A DNA stretch of 64,000 bases from Xanthomonas codiaei (lineage in GTDB: Bacteria > Pseudomonadota > Gammaproteobacteria > Xanthomonadales > Xanthomonadaceae): the NCBI RefSeq assembly GCF_002939785.1, contig NZ_MDEC01000018.1, positions 1 through 64,000 on the forward strand, read 5' to 3'. Each line of letters starts with the position of its first letter. The first letter of the stretch is position 1. The notes beneath the pieces were generated by a model. That model was given only the letters and a program-made list of their open reading frames with translations. It was not told the origin of the DNA and did no database searches. The position numbers and the translations under genes were made by a program. Shown one piece after another: positions 8,679-17,279 of this stretch.

Positions 8679-9111
8679 CGGGCTGCTCCGGTGGCTCGAT
8701 TGGTGGATGATCGAGAGCGTTGCCGGCTTGCGTGGCAACGCCATTCACTGCGCTCAGCCCGCCCGCGTGCCGGTGGCAGGGCATGCGGGTGGCTGCCACG
8801 TAGGTGCTGGGTGCAGTAGGATTCGTTGCATCGACAGATTGTCGTTCTCGGATCAATTCAGTGTGTGTCCAAGTTTGTGTTGATGGTCGCTGGATAAAGC
8901 CATTGAATAAAGAAGCGGCAGCCGCGCGGCGCAACGGCGCGTGCTGACATCACACGGATGGACGCCTGAATGCAGGAGGCCTCCGCACGCTTGCCGCGGC
9001 GGAGGCCTCCTGTCGAGCAGATGATGACCTGGTACGACAGCGACGCAGGCGCTTAACCACTCGGTCGAACCTCACCTGAGCGCCGGCAATTCAACTGCCC
9101 ATGGCGATCGC
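8679..9111. other. intergenic region upstream of the phosphatase fusion
   Basis: 433 bases, no gene seen. It carries the hairpin at 8973-9012 and the promoter region of the gene at 7008-8678. A stretch at 9027-9072 superficially resembles a tRNA D-arm on the reverse strand but does not fold as a tRNA. Confidence 0.5.
8973..9012. terminator. long perfect hairpin downstream of the amylase gene
   Basis: CAGGAGGCCTCCG (8973-8985) pairs with CGGAGGCCTCCTG (9000-9012), a stem of at least 13 bp around a 14-base loop. It lies about 100 bases past the amylase stop and probably ends that transcript. It lacks a T run on the reverse strand. Confidence 0.5.
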
Positions 9112-10539
9112 TCAGCGACGCCACATGCGCGCCCCACGCGCCGGCAGGGTAAAGGTGTACGAGCTGCTGGTGATGCGGACTACATTCCCGGAGCCCAGCG
9201 CATCTATGTAATCGGCATTCCAGTACAGCACGCTGTTATTCATGCCCACCGTGGTGGTGACCGGATTGCCGCACTTGTTGATGCCGACGATACCCAGGCT
9301 GCCGCGACGGAACAGGATGTGGCAGGAACTGGACGACAGCACCTGCATGTCGGTGCCCTGCACGCCGTTGTGGAAGCCGATCATGCGACGCAGGTCGTCG
9401 CGTTGGTAGGCATTGACCCAACGGTTGTCGCCGCTTTCGTTGTTGTCGGTGTAGATCATCGGCATGCCGCCGTTGCGTCCGATCAAATACGCATACGCCA
9501 GGGTTTCATCGACCGGGTCGAGAATGGCGTAGCGGAAGCCGGCATTGTTGGGGATGTCGTGGGTGACGGCGAAGGTCACCGCGCGGTTGCCCGGCAATGC
9601 CTGTCCGGAAGCGGCCGGATCCACCAGCTGCTGCAGGCTGGCACCGATGGCGAACGCATTGCGCACCGCGTTGAACAGCGGGAAGTCGTAGGCCGCGTGC
9701 GGAGTGGATTGCAGGTAGGGCGCCAGGAACTGGTCGTAATCGCCGTTGCCGGTACCGCCGCCGGTGATGACCTCGCCGAACACGTACACGCCGGAGCGGA
9801 TACCGGCGTCGAACACGCGGTTGAGGTGGTCGAAGCTCATGTGCTTGGCCGCATCCACGCGAAAGCCGGTCACGCCCAGGCCCTTGAGCGCCTGCAGGTA
9901 CGCGCGTTGCTGTTGCACCACCCAATCGTTGCCGACCAGATCGGGCAGCCCCGGGTCGCTGCCACCGCCGCAGATGCGGTAATTGCGGACCTGGAAGGCA
10001 TCGTTGTAGTTGCTGATGCACTGGCCCGGGCCGAAATCGCTGGCGCTGAGGAAGTTGGACTGCAAGGTGCCGAACAGGCGCAGCGAATCGTACCTGCCCG
10101 GATTGGCGGCGTATTGCGCCAGCACGGCGCTGCCGGGATAGTTGAGGTCCGAACGGGTGGCCGCTTCGTTGGCCATGTGGTTGAACACGATGTCGGCGTA
10201 GGTTTCCACGCCGTTATTGGCCAGCGCCTGCACCATGCGCCTGAACGCGGTGGTGTCGCCGAGCGGATTGTCGATCAGGCGGATGTCCTGCGGCTGGTAG
10301 CGTGCCCACCAGGCACTGCCTTCGGAACGGTACGCCGGGGCAACCAACACCTTGCGATACCCGGCATCGGCAATTTGTTTGGCGCGTGCTTCCACGGTGG
10401 CATACGGCCAGTTGAACGCATGCAGGATGACATCGGCCTGTACGTTGGCTGTGGCCAGCAGCAATGCCAACGCCGTGAGCAATGCGCGGGCGCCGCGCTG
10501 CAGGACTGAGGGGGGAGCGTGTGCAAGTGTGGTGCGCAT
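9112..10539 (-). CDS. amy: secreted alpha-amylase (GH13)
   Basis: A 475-residue protein, the length of the known Xanthomonas extracellular alpha-amylase. Residues 1-35 are a signal peptide (ALLTALALLLATANVQA). The GH13 regions are present: region I YADIVFNHM, region II GFRVDAAKHM with the nucleophile Asp, region III VFGEVI with the acid/base Glu, and region IV AVTHDIPNN with the transition-state Asp. It hydrolyses alpha-1,4 bonds in starch outside the cell, giving maltodextrins. The start at 10539 follows a GGAG about 10 bases upstream and begins the signal peptide. The preceding 520-base region presumably holds the regulated promoter. Confidence 0.94.
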   Translation of the reverse strand: MRTTLAHAPPSVLQRGARALLTALALLLATANVQADVILHAFNWPYATVEARAKQIADAGYRKVLVAPAYRSEGSAWWARYQPQDIRLIDNPLGDTTAFRRMVQALANNGVETYADIVFNHMANEAATRSDLNYPGSAVLAQYAANPGRYDSLRLFGTLQSNFLSASDFGPGQCISNYNDAFQVRNYRICGGGSDPGLPDLVGNDWVVQQQRAYLQALKGLGVTGFRVDAAKHMSFDHLNRVFDAGIRSGVYVFGEVITGGGTGNGDYDQFLAPYLQSTPHAAYDFPLFNAVRNAFAIGASLQQLVDPAASGQALPGNRAVTFAVTHDIPNNAGFRYAILDPVDETLAYAYLIGRNGGMPMIYTDNNESGDNRWVNAYQRDDLRRMIGFHNGVQGTDMQVLSSSSCHILFRRGSLGIVGINKCGNPVTTTVGMNNSVLYWNADYIDALGSGNVVRITSSSYTFTLPARGARMWRR

Positions 10540-11059
10540 CGGGTGGTTCTCCAGTGGTAGGCGCAGGCTGGCGTGTGCATCACGCTGCCCGCAGCAAGGC
10601 CTCCGGCCCCTGTTCCGGAAAGCGCGCGCACGGCGTGCAGCGCGCGGTGATGCTAAGCGCCCATCGCGGCGCAGCATCGGTGTTGTGCATACGTATTCAA
10701 TGCGACGCGCCGCTGAAGTGCGCGCGGCTCGGCGGCAATAGCGTGGCCGCTCGCACACTGCGATGGGCAGTGCGGATGTCGTCCGGTGCGTTGGGCGGTC
10801 TTTCAGCTGGCCGCGCGCGAACAGATGGCGCGTGGAGATCGCCGATGCAGCTGGCATCCGCCGGTAGCATCGTGTGCCTGCGCAGGCCCTGCAAAAGCAG
10901 GCGTGATCCACACGGTGCCAGGCTCACATCCGGCCGATAGCGACCGGCGCGTGGCTGAAGGCTTATGCGGTGAAGCCGACGTGCAGGGTATTGCCCGTGG
11001 CATGCGCCGCCGCACAAGTCGCCGGCGCAGCGGTTGCTGCACCGGCAACAACGCAGTGC
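10540..11059. other. intergenic upstream of amylase, no gene seen
   Basis: 520 bases. It includes the amylase promoter region. I looked for a CRP/Clp-type TGTGA-N6-TCACA site and found only a poor match near 10572-10583, so none is annotated. Confidence 0.4.
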
Positions 11060-11698
11060 TCAGCGATAGACGTGGCGGAGCTCGTTGCTTGCGTGCAGCG
11101 ACTGCAGCTTGGACAGCGGTACCTCGACGTGATCGTCGGTGTAATACGCCGGCTGCCTGGTACTGCTGCCGCCCGCATCGCGCTCGGCACCTTTCCACTT
11201 GTCGTAGCCCTTGCTCGGTAGCGCCAGGGTAATGGTCTGGCCGTTGACGCTATCGACCCGCACTACGCCGTAGGCATGTCCTTCATAGGCTCCGGGTGCC
11301 ACGGTCTGCAGATCGACGGTGTATCGGTCGCCCTGTGCCGGCTGGGCCAGCAGGGCGTCGTCGCGCTTGGATGTCTGCGAGTCGCTATAGACACCAAATG
11401 CAACCACGGCCGCGATCAGGCCCAGCAGCACCAGTCCACCGAAACGGCGATAGGCCGGGATGGGAGGCTTGCCCCGCGATTCTTCGAAGGTCTTGGTATC
11501 CAGCGGGGTGACTTGGTTGCAGCCGTCGCAGACGCGCAGGTACTGCTTCTTGGTCACCCAGCTGAAGACGTACCACAGGTGCGCATAGCGGTACTGCAGC
11601 ACATGCCGGAAGCTGCGCTGCTGCGCGCACTGGTTGCAATGTGCGCTGTCTGCTGCGCCGAGCGCGATCGCGTCCCCGCCTGATCCCCAGATGATCAT
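11060..11698 (-). CDS. zinc-ribbon inner-membrane protein, unknown function
   Basis: A 212-residue protein beginning MIIWGSGGDAIALG. It has two CxxC knuckles (CNQC near residue 22 and CDGC near residue 58), forming a likely zinc ribbon, then PIPAYRRFGG and one transmembrane helix (about 86-105, LVLLGLIAAVVAFGVY). The C-terminal half, about 100 residues, is predicted outside the cytoplasm and has no known domain. A purine-rich stretch (AAGGACGAAGG) precedes the ATG. It is divergent from the DUF2058 gene. The role is unknown; zinc-ribbon membrane proteins often sense or scaffold. Confidence 0.7.
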   Translation of the reverse strand: MIIWGSGGDAIALGAADSAHCNQCAQQRSFRHVLQYRYAHLWYVFSWVTKKQYLRVCDGCNQVTPLDTKTFEESRGKPPIPAYRRFGGLVLLGLIAAVVAFGVYSDSQTSKRDDALLAQPAQGDRYTVDLQTVAPGAYEGHAYGVVRVDSVNGQTITLALPSKGYDKWKGAERDAGGSSTRQPAYYTDDHVEVPLSKLQSLHASNELRHVYR

Positions 11699-11863
11699 CC
11701 TTCGTCCTTGAGTGGTTGTGAGCGCCGCATGATAGTGGGTGTTCAGGCATTTGGGCAGGATCCTGGCCGGCTTGACGACGTACGGCGCGCGCTTGCGGCT
11801 GGTTGCCCGGCGGCGCCGGCCCGGCGCGCTAAACTAGCGGCCAGTTCATTGCCGACCCTTTCC

Positions 11864-12409
11864 ATGCGTAATCCATTGCAAGAACAACTGCTCAAGGCCG
11901 GGCTGGTCAAGAAGGCCCAGGTGGACAAGGTGGCGCGTGAGCAGGTCAAGCGGCGCCATGCCAAGGGCGGGGCGGCCGTGCCGGCCGATACCGACAAAGT
12001 GGATGCGGCGCGTTTGCAGGCCGAGCGCGCCGAGCGTGATCGGGCGCTGGCCGAAGAGCGCAATGCGCAGCTGCGCAAGCAGGAAGTGCTGGCCCAGGTG
12101 CGGCAGATTGTGGAGACCAGCAAGATCAAGCGCGAAGGCGAGATCGACTACCGGTTCAGCGATGGCAGCGTCATTCGCAGCGTACTGGTCAATCCCACCT
12201 TGCGTAGCCAGCTGGCCAGTGGCGCGCTGGTGATCGTGCGGCATGGCGACGGTTTCGAGCTGATTCCGCGCGCTGCGGCCGAGAAGGTCTACAGCCGCGA
12301 CGCGGCAACCGTGGTGCTCGATCACGGCCGCGGCACGGCACCGGCTGCCAGCGATGGCGACGACGACTATTACAGCCAGTTCAAGGTGCCGGACGATCTG
12401 ATCTGGTGA
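11864..12409 (+). CDS. DUF2058 (YaiL-like) nucleoprotein
   Basis: A 181-residue protein with the family's start MRNPLQEQLLKAGLVKKAQ, a charged coiled-coil middle (LQAERAERDRALAEERNAQL) and the C-terminal globular domain with YRFSDGSVIRSVLV and LVIVRHGDGFELIP. YaiL in Escherichia coli is described as a nucleoprotein/polysome-associated protein; the molecular role is not settled. Length and architecture match the family. The start at 11864 is the conserved MRNPLQ; the longer upstream frame is not family-like. Confidence 0.85.
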   Translation: MRNPLQEQLLKAGLVKKAQVDKVAREQVKRRHAKGGAAVPADTDKVDAARLQAERAERDRALAEERNAQLRKQEVLAQVRQIVETSKIKREGEIDYRFSDGSVIRSVLVNPTLRSQLASGALVIVRHGDGFELIPRAAAEKVYSRDAATVVLDHGRGTAPAASDGDDDYYSQFKVPDDLIW

Positions 12410-12572
12410 GGCCACGATGGGCGCTGACGCTGCCTGTTGCTTGATGCCCGCAGCATTGCGTCAACAGCAGCGGTGCACGCCGTGCATCGCTGCTTGTTCG
12501 CCAGCACAGACCTGCGGATAAGGGCCGCACGCAGGAGTTACCCTTGACGGCCCCGCCGCTGCCCGCATTGCC

Positions 12573-13130
12573 ATGTCTATCGTTCTGACTGCGTTTGCCC
12601 GCCCCCGTCTTTTTCCGCGCGATGGCCGTCTCAATGCCATCCAAGACTGCACGCCCGAGCAGTTCATCCGGCATCTCAATGACACCCCACCGTTGCGCGT
12701 GATCGAAGGCTACGCGCCGTTCTGCCAGCTGCATGTACACCGCAACTGGACCAGCACGCGCTGCCTGACGGTGCCGATCACTGCCGATAACCGGCACCTG
12801 CTGCGCTCGGGCTATGAGGCACGCAACACGCAGGAGCTTCCCGTTCTGGTGCGCTGGTTTGAAGGCATCGAATCGCCGGTTGCGCAGTACATGGTGCCGA
12901 TCCTGTACAGCCGCGATCAGTTGGCCAAGGAAGGCGCGCCGATCAATGCGGACTGGGGCGTGGTGGGTTGCCTGTACACCGCCGAGCCCGACGACATCCC
13001 GATGGCGCCGATCACGATGTTGCGCAATGCGCTGGGCGTGGAAGAGGGCGGCTCCGGCGTGCCACTGGACCGCGACGCCTACCGGCGCAGCGTGGCGTTC
13101 TGGGAGGCCAATGCGAACTGGCGGCCGTGA
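12573..13130 (+). CDS. DUF3228 family protein
   Basis: A 185-residue soluble protein with the DUF3228 pattern: MSIVLTAFARPRLFPRDG, EGYAPFCQLHVHRNWT, then YMVPILYSRDQLAKEG and DWGVVGCLYTAEPDDIPMAP. No signal peptide or membrane segment. The family is found in bacteria and lower eukaryotes and has no assigned reaction. It converges on hsdR, leaving 42 bases between stops, and marks the left edge of the restriction island. Confidence 0.8.
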   Translation: MSIVLTAFARPRLFPRDGRLNAIQDCTPEQFIRHLNDTPPLRVIEGYAPFCQLHVHRNWTSTRCLTVPITADNRHLLRSGYEARNTQELPVLVRWFEGIESPVAQYMVPILYSRDQLAKEGAPINADWGVVGCLYTAEPDDIPMAPITMLRNALGVEEGGSGVPLDRDAYRRSVAFWEANANWRP

Positions 13131-13172
13131 GCCTGATCGTGATCGCTCCGCTGCGTTTCAAGCGTTCGTGGA

Positions 13173-15515
13173 TCAGCGGAACAAGTGCGCCTGGATTCCC
13201 ACGAAGGCACTGCGGATGTCCGCAACGCTGCCCAGCATCCGTTTGGCGTCGTTGACCCCGCCGTAGCGGATTCGCAGGACGTCGCCGATCCGGCTGCTGG
13301 CCAGTTCACCGGTGCCGTTGCGCGCGTAGTTGCCCAGCACGTACTCCAGGAACGAACGCATCTCTCGCTCGTATCCTCCAAGGCCGGTGGACATGGCCGA
13401 TTGCACGCGCTGCGTCCGCGACAGCGGCGCCAGGGTGAAGCGCACGTAGGCCAGCACATCGAAGATGTCGCTGTGCGGGGCATCGATCAGGCGCCGCATG
13501 TCGTCCAGACGCTCGTTGTCGTAACCCAGGTCCGTGAGGCGCTGCAGGAAGGCCTCGCGCCGGTCTGGGTCGCTCCAGATGGTACGCAGTTGGTCTTCGT
13601 CCTTCACCAGCGCATCGAGGTCGCCGAAGAGCTGCTGCATGAATTCCTGGGCGGTGATCATCCTGCCGTCGTTGGACCAGTACGTGGTCGCGGCGATGTA
13701 GTGGATGCTGCGTTCGCGGCCATCGGAGAGCTTGACCACGACCCGCCTGGGCGGCTCGGGTTCGCTGACGCGACCACCAGGCGCGCCGGGATCTCTGTCG
13801 CGGGGCGGCCGTGGTTCGCGTGGCTCGGGCGGATCATCCGGCGGCAGCGGCTCACCATCCCACGCCGGATCTTTAAAGTGCGCATAGGCCTTCACGAAGT
13901 CGTAGATGGTGAAGTAGTCCTTGCCTTCGAACGTGCGCGTGCCGCGGCCGATGATCTGCTTGAACTCGATCATCGACTTGACCGGGCGTAGCAGCACGAT
14001 GTTGCGGATGTTCAGCGCGTCCACGCCGGTGGACAGCTTCTGCGATGTGGTCAGGATGGTCGGCAGGGTCTTCTCGTTGTCCTGAAACGCACGCAGGTGG
14101 CGCTCGCCCAGCTCACCGTCGTCGGCGGTGACGCGCTCACAGTAGTGCGGGTTCGGGTTGTCCTTGATCTGATTGATGAAGTTGCGTACCCGCGCGGCGT
14201 GCTCCTGGGTGGCGCAGAACACCAGCGTCTTCTGGCGCTGGTCGATCTGGTCCATGAACTCCTGCACGCGGCTGCGCTCGCGCTGGTCGATCACCAGTCG
14301 GGTGTTGAAGTCGGCTTCCGTGTAGACGCGGCCGCGTTCCAGCTCGCCTTCCAGCACTACGTCACCCTCGGAGTAGGTGTACTCGTCCAGGGTCGAAGCC
14401 ATCTGCCGCACCTTGAACGGCGTGAGAAAGCCGTCGCCGATGCCTTCCTTCAGCGCATACGTGTAGACCGGCTCGCCGAAGTAGGCATAGGTATCGCCAT
14501 TGACGTCGCGCTTTGGGGTCGCGGTTAGGCCTAGCTGCACGGCCGGCTTGAAGTACTCCAGGATCGCGCGCCAGCTGCTCTCGTCGCGCGCACCGCCGCG
14601 GTGGCACTCGTCAATGACGATGAAGTCGAAGAAGTCCGGCTCATAGCCCTCGAAGGTGAACTGCGCCGCCGCAGACGCATCTTCCGTATCGCCGCCGCCG
14701 GTCATAAAGGTCTGGAAGATGGTGAAGAACACGCTGGCATTGCGTGGAATGCCACCCTTTCTGCGGATCTCTTCCGGTCGGATGCGGCACAGCGCATCCG
14801 ACAGGAACGCACTGAATGCGTTGAAGGCTTGGTCGGCAAGAATATTGCGGTCGGCAAGGAACAGGATGCGCGGGCGGCGCACCGGTTCACGGCTCAGGTT
14901 CCACTTGGCATGGAACAGTTTCCACGCAATCTGGAACGCCACCGAGGTCTTGCCGGTGCCGGTGGCCAGCGTCAGCAGGATGCGGTCGCGGTCCGTCGCG
15001 ATGGCCTCCAGCACTGCGGTGATCGCGTTGTGCTGGTAATAGCGCGTCTGCCACTTGCCGCTGCCGGTCTCGAACGGCACCGCGCCGAAGCGCTCGCGCC
15101 AGTCGTTGCCGTCAGGGAAGCACCGCAGCCAGAGTTGTTCCGGCGTCGGAAACGGCAGGGCGATGTCGCCTTCTACCCCGCCGTCCATGTCGATGCCGTA
15201 CCAGCCGATCCCGTTGGTGGCATAGGCGAACCGGGCCTGCAGTCGCGCCGCATAGTCCTTGGCCTGGCCGACGCCTGCGGTATGGCCCAGCCCGGCGCGC
15301 TTGGCCTCGATCACCGCCAGTTTGCGGCCGCGATAACTCAGCACGTAATCCGCCGACAGCGACGTGCCGCGCTGGCCGCCGCCGAGGATGCGGCCAGGGC
15401 AAATCAGTTCGCGATGGACTTGCGCGCCCTCCACTACGCCCCAGCCGGCATCGCGCAGCACCGGGTCGATGCGGTTGGCACGGGTGTCGGCCTCGGTTTC
15501 ATGCATCGCGTGCAT
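13173..15515 (-). CDS. hsdR: type I restriction endonuclease subunit R
   Basis: A 780-residue motor/nuclease subunit. The N-terminal nuclease shows D56 and E70-A-K72 (ADYVLSYRGRKLAVIEAK), the PD-(D/E)XK core. The SF2 motor has ATGTGKT at 184-190, DECH at 302-305, LTATP and, later, IGRGTRT (motif VI). The C-terminus matches the EcoEI-type R domain that docks on MTase. It translocates unmodified DNA and cuts it. The start at 15515 overlaps the toxin gene end by 17 bases, implying translational coupling; ATG 15506 is an alternative. The linker near residues 555-590 is rich in Pro, Arg and Asp. Confidence 0.93.
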   Translation of the reverse strand: MHAMHETEADTRANRIDPVLRDAGWGVVEGAQVHRELICPGRILGGGQRGTSLSADYVLSYRGRKLAVIEAKRAGLGHTAGVGQAKDYAARLQARFAYATNGIGWYGIDMDGGVEGDIALPFPTPEQLWLRCFPDGNDWRERFGAVPFETGSGKWQTRYYQHNAITAVLEAIATDRDRILLTLATGTGKTSVAFQIAWKLFHAKWNLSREPVRRPRILFLADRNILADQAFNAFSAFLSDALCRIRPEEIRRKGGIPRNASVFFTIFQTFMTGGGDTEDASAAAQFTFEGYEPDFFDFIVIDECHRGGARDESSWRAILEYFKPAVQLGLTATPKRDVNGDTYAYFGEPVYTYALKEGIGDGFLTPFKVRQMASTLDEYTYSEGDVVLEGELERGRVYTEADFNTRLVIDQRERSRVQEFMDQIDQRQKTLVFCATQEHAARVRNFINQIKDNPNPHYCERVTADDGELGERHLRAFQDNEKTLPTILTTSQKLSTGVDALNIRNIVLLRPVKSMIEFKQIIGRGTRTFEGKDYFTIYDFVKAYAHFKDPAWDGEPLPPDDPPEPREPRPPRDRDPGAPGGRVSEPEPPRRVVVKLSDGRERSIHYIAATTYWSNDGRMITAQEFMQQLFGDLDALVKDEDQLRTIWSDPDRREAFLQRLTDLGYDNERLDDMRRLIDAPHSDIFDVLAYVRFTLAPLSRTQRVQSAMSTGLGGYEREMRSFLEYVLGNYARNGTGELASSRIGDVLRIRYGGVNDAKRMLGSVADIRSAFVGIQAHLFR

Positions 15516-15798
15516 AGCCCGTCTCGCGTTGCGCGCGGATCGCCAAGACAAATACGGTGTCCAGCGCCGCTACATACTGGTAGAGGGCAATGTATCCGCG
15601 AGCGCCTTGGCCAATGACCAGCTCACGCAGATCGTTGTGCGTCAGGCGCCCGATCAGCGGATTGTTCGTGAGCACATCGGATGCGCTGACGATCTCGCCA
15701 AGACGCTCTTGGATGTGCGCCGCCTCGTGCTGTTCCAGGTGGCCGATGATGCGCCGCAGGTCCTCGTTGACAGAGGGTAGGAACTCGACGCGCGCCAT
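15499..15798 (-). CDS. ParE/RelE-family toxin
   Basis: A 99-residue protein with the ParE/RelE fold pattern: MARVEFLPSVNEDLRRIIGHL, then NPLIGRLTHNDLRELVIG and GYIALYQYVAALDTVFVLAIRAQRE. ParE toxins poison gyrase; RelE toxins cut mRNA on ribosomes. The sequence favours the ParE side, but this is not decided. It follows its antitoxin by one base and overlaps the hsdR start, placing the pair inside the restriction operon. Confidence 0.85.
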   Translation of the reverse strand: MARVEFLPSVNEDLRRIIGHLEQHEAAHIQERLGEIVSASDVLTNNPLIGRLTHNDLRELVIGQGARGYIALYQYVAALDTVFVLAIRAQRETGYARDA

Positions 15799-15799
15799 G

Positions 15800-16084
15800 C
15801 TATTCGGCGAACTTGCGGGGAACGGGAAGCGGAGTGTCCTTGCCCTGAATGCGTCCCATCAGATAGCGACGCATCTCGTCCCAGGGAATGCTCTCGCCGG
15901 TCTCAAGGAATTCGGCCCAACGGCGTTCTGCCTCTGCATGGAAGTCGGTGCGTCGCTCGGCCAATTCGGCCTTTTCGGCAATGGCTTCCAGGATGAAATT
16001 GTGCGACGTGGTGCCGGCCGCTTGCGCGGCCTTGGCGATGCGGGCCTTGAGCGCGTCCGGCAGGCGGATGGTGGTGGTGCTCAT
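15800..16084 (-). CDS. ribbon-helix-helix antitoxin of the ParE-type toxin
   Basis: A 94-residue protein starting MSTTTIRLPDALKARIAKAA, a classic ribbon-helix-helix DNA-binding N-terminus, with TTSHNFILEAIAEKAELAER as the second half of the fold. The C-terminal part (FLETGESIPWDEMRRYLMGR) would wrap the toxin and neutralise it. GGGAG upstream gives a strong ribosome binding site. It is the first gene of the toxin-antitoxin pair, and an inverted repeat at 16113-16130 may be its own operator. Confidence 0.85.
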   Translation of the reverse strand: MSTTTIRLPDALKARIAKAAQAAGTTSHNFILEAIAEKAELAERRTDFHAEAERRWAEFLETGESIPWDEMRRYLMGRIQGKDTPLPVPRKFAE

Positions 16085-16112
16085 GCGGGGCTCCCGTTCA
16101 GGATGTCCAAAT

Positions 16113-16130
16113 GTAGCACAGGAGTGCCAC
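16113..16130. promoter_or_regulatory. inverted repeat upstream of the antitoxin, possible operator
   Basis: GTAGCAC and GTGCCAC are separated by AGGA; six of seven positions pair. It lies about 30 bases before the antitoxin start, where autorepression by ribbon-helix-helix antitoxins usually acts. Inferred only. Confidence 0.35.
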
Positions 16131-16224
16131 AGGAGGCGCAGCGTTTCAAGTGGTGCACGCCTTAGCGGTTTTGATGATGCATATTGGCGATTCAAAGCCT
16201 GCTCGGTTAGACTAGCCGCAACAC

Positions 16225-16266
16225 GACCCCCGCCTCTTGGTTCCTTTGGGAATCTACGCGGGGGTT
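16225..16266 (-). terminator. hairpin terminator after the Abi_2 gene
   Basis: ACCCCCGC (16226-16233 on the plus strand) pairs with GCGGGGGT (16258-16265), and TTCC/GGAA inside forms an inner stem. It begins two bases past the Abi_2 stop. It would separate the hsdMS-abi transcript from the toxin-antitoxin/hsdR part. Confidence 0.5.
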
Positions 16267-16267
16267 C

Positions 16268-17269
16268 TTATTGCCTGTCGCTCGCGAGCCACCAGTCTTT
16301 CCACCCGGTGGGCGCCCCCATATCCGCAGCGGATAATTGGCGTGTCGATGCCTGAGACGGAAAGGCGTCCAGATGCGCCGCCGTCCGCTCCGGCCACCTG
16401 CTTCCGGGGCATACCACCCGCACCAAATGGCAGACCATCGCCAACTGGATGAACGGCTTAGTCAGCAGATCCTGCCTATTCTCGAATGCAGCGCCCCAAG
16501 CCGGCCAGGCGGCTGATGGTGGAATGGGAGAACTAACCATATTCCGGTTCCACACGCGGCTATGGTGCGCCACCAGATTGCGCAGGTAGCTCAAACAGCG
16601 CACCCAGCTTGCGAAGACCTTCCAATCGGTAATTCCATAGCGCTTGGCGATGGCCTGTTGGTCGGGTACTTTCATCATCGCCAGCAGTTGCGAGACTGCG
16701 CCGAAGTCCCACACCTCGATAGCGACCCAAATTGGCAGATCCGGGCCATGCTTTTCACGATAGTGCTTGACGAAATCCTCGCGTGAGCGTTGCACCAACC
16801 CCTGGTACTTCATCTGCCATGTGGCGAAGACAGTCTGGTTCGTCTGCGGCGCTCTTTTTTCGCGGAATGTGGGGTGGAAGTTGCTTTCATGTAAATGAGC
16901 GAAGGTGTCGGTTTTACCCAGTCGATATGCCACTTCCATCCGTAGCGACACTTCGATTCGCTCAAGCGCGTCCGCCAGTAGTACGCGCAGCCGACGATCG
17001 AACAGATACAGGTCGATGGCGTCGGTGAACGTTGTCCCCGGCATGAAGTCATCCTTGCGCACCGAACGGATCGCCCCCGATTGCGGGTCCTGCTCATGCC
17101 GGAAGATCCGGAACGGATACCAGTACGCACTGAGCCGGTAGTAGCCGACACGCTGCAGCCACGCCAGTGCCCAGTCCCTGTCCGACACAGCCAAGCCGCG
17201 CTCTTCCAGCATCAAGAGCTGATCTTGGAACGATTTCCATGGGCGATCGTAGGTACTGGCATCGGTCAT
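16268..17269 (-). CDS. Abi_2 (AbiD/AbiF) abortive-infection protein with a HEPN motif
   Basis: A 333-residue protein of the Abi_2 family. The N-terminus has KSFQDQLLMLEERGLAV and VGYYRLSAYWYPF; the middle has LYLFDRRLRVLLADALERIE. The HEPN-type RNase signature R-x4-H is intact as RNLVAH (Arg230, His235). AbiD/AbiF proteins stop phage growth by killing or stalling the infected cell, probably by RNA cleavage. It lies 10 bases after the hsdS end and on the same strand, so it belongs to the restriction operon. Base composition is lower in GC than neighbouring core genes, consistent with transfer. Confidence 0.88.
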   Translation of the reverse strand: MTDASTYDRPWKSFQDQLLMLEERGLAVSDRDWALAWLQRVGYYRLSAYWYPFRIFRHEQDPQSGAIRSVRKDDFMPGTTFTDAIDLYLFDRRLRVLLADALERIEVSLRMEVAYRLGKTDTFAHLHESNFHPTFREKRAPQTNQTVFATWQMKYQGLVQRSREDFVKHYREKHGPDLPIWVAIEVWDFGAVSQLLAMMKVPDQQAIAKRYGITDWKVFASWVRCLSYLRNLVAHHSRVWNRNMVSSPIPPSAAWPAWGAAFENRQDLLTKPFIQLAMVCHLVRVVCPGSRWPERTAAHLDAFPSQASTRQLSAADMGAPTGWKDWWLASDRQ

Positions 17270-17279
17270 GGCGACTAAA

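Noticed and set aside
9027..9072. tRNA-like D-arm (CCGAGTGGTTAAGCG) on the reverse strand
   Set aside because: No proper anticodon arm, T arm or acceptor stem can be drawn; the likely anticodon stem would have a 14-base loop.
10540..10900. Clp/CRP site before amylase
   Set aside because: The best match (TGTGCATCACGC near 10574) has too short a spacer and weak half-sites.
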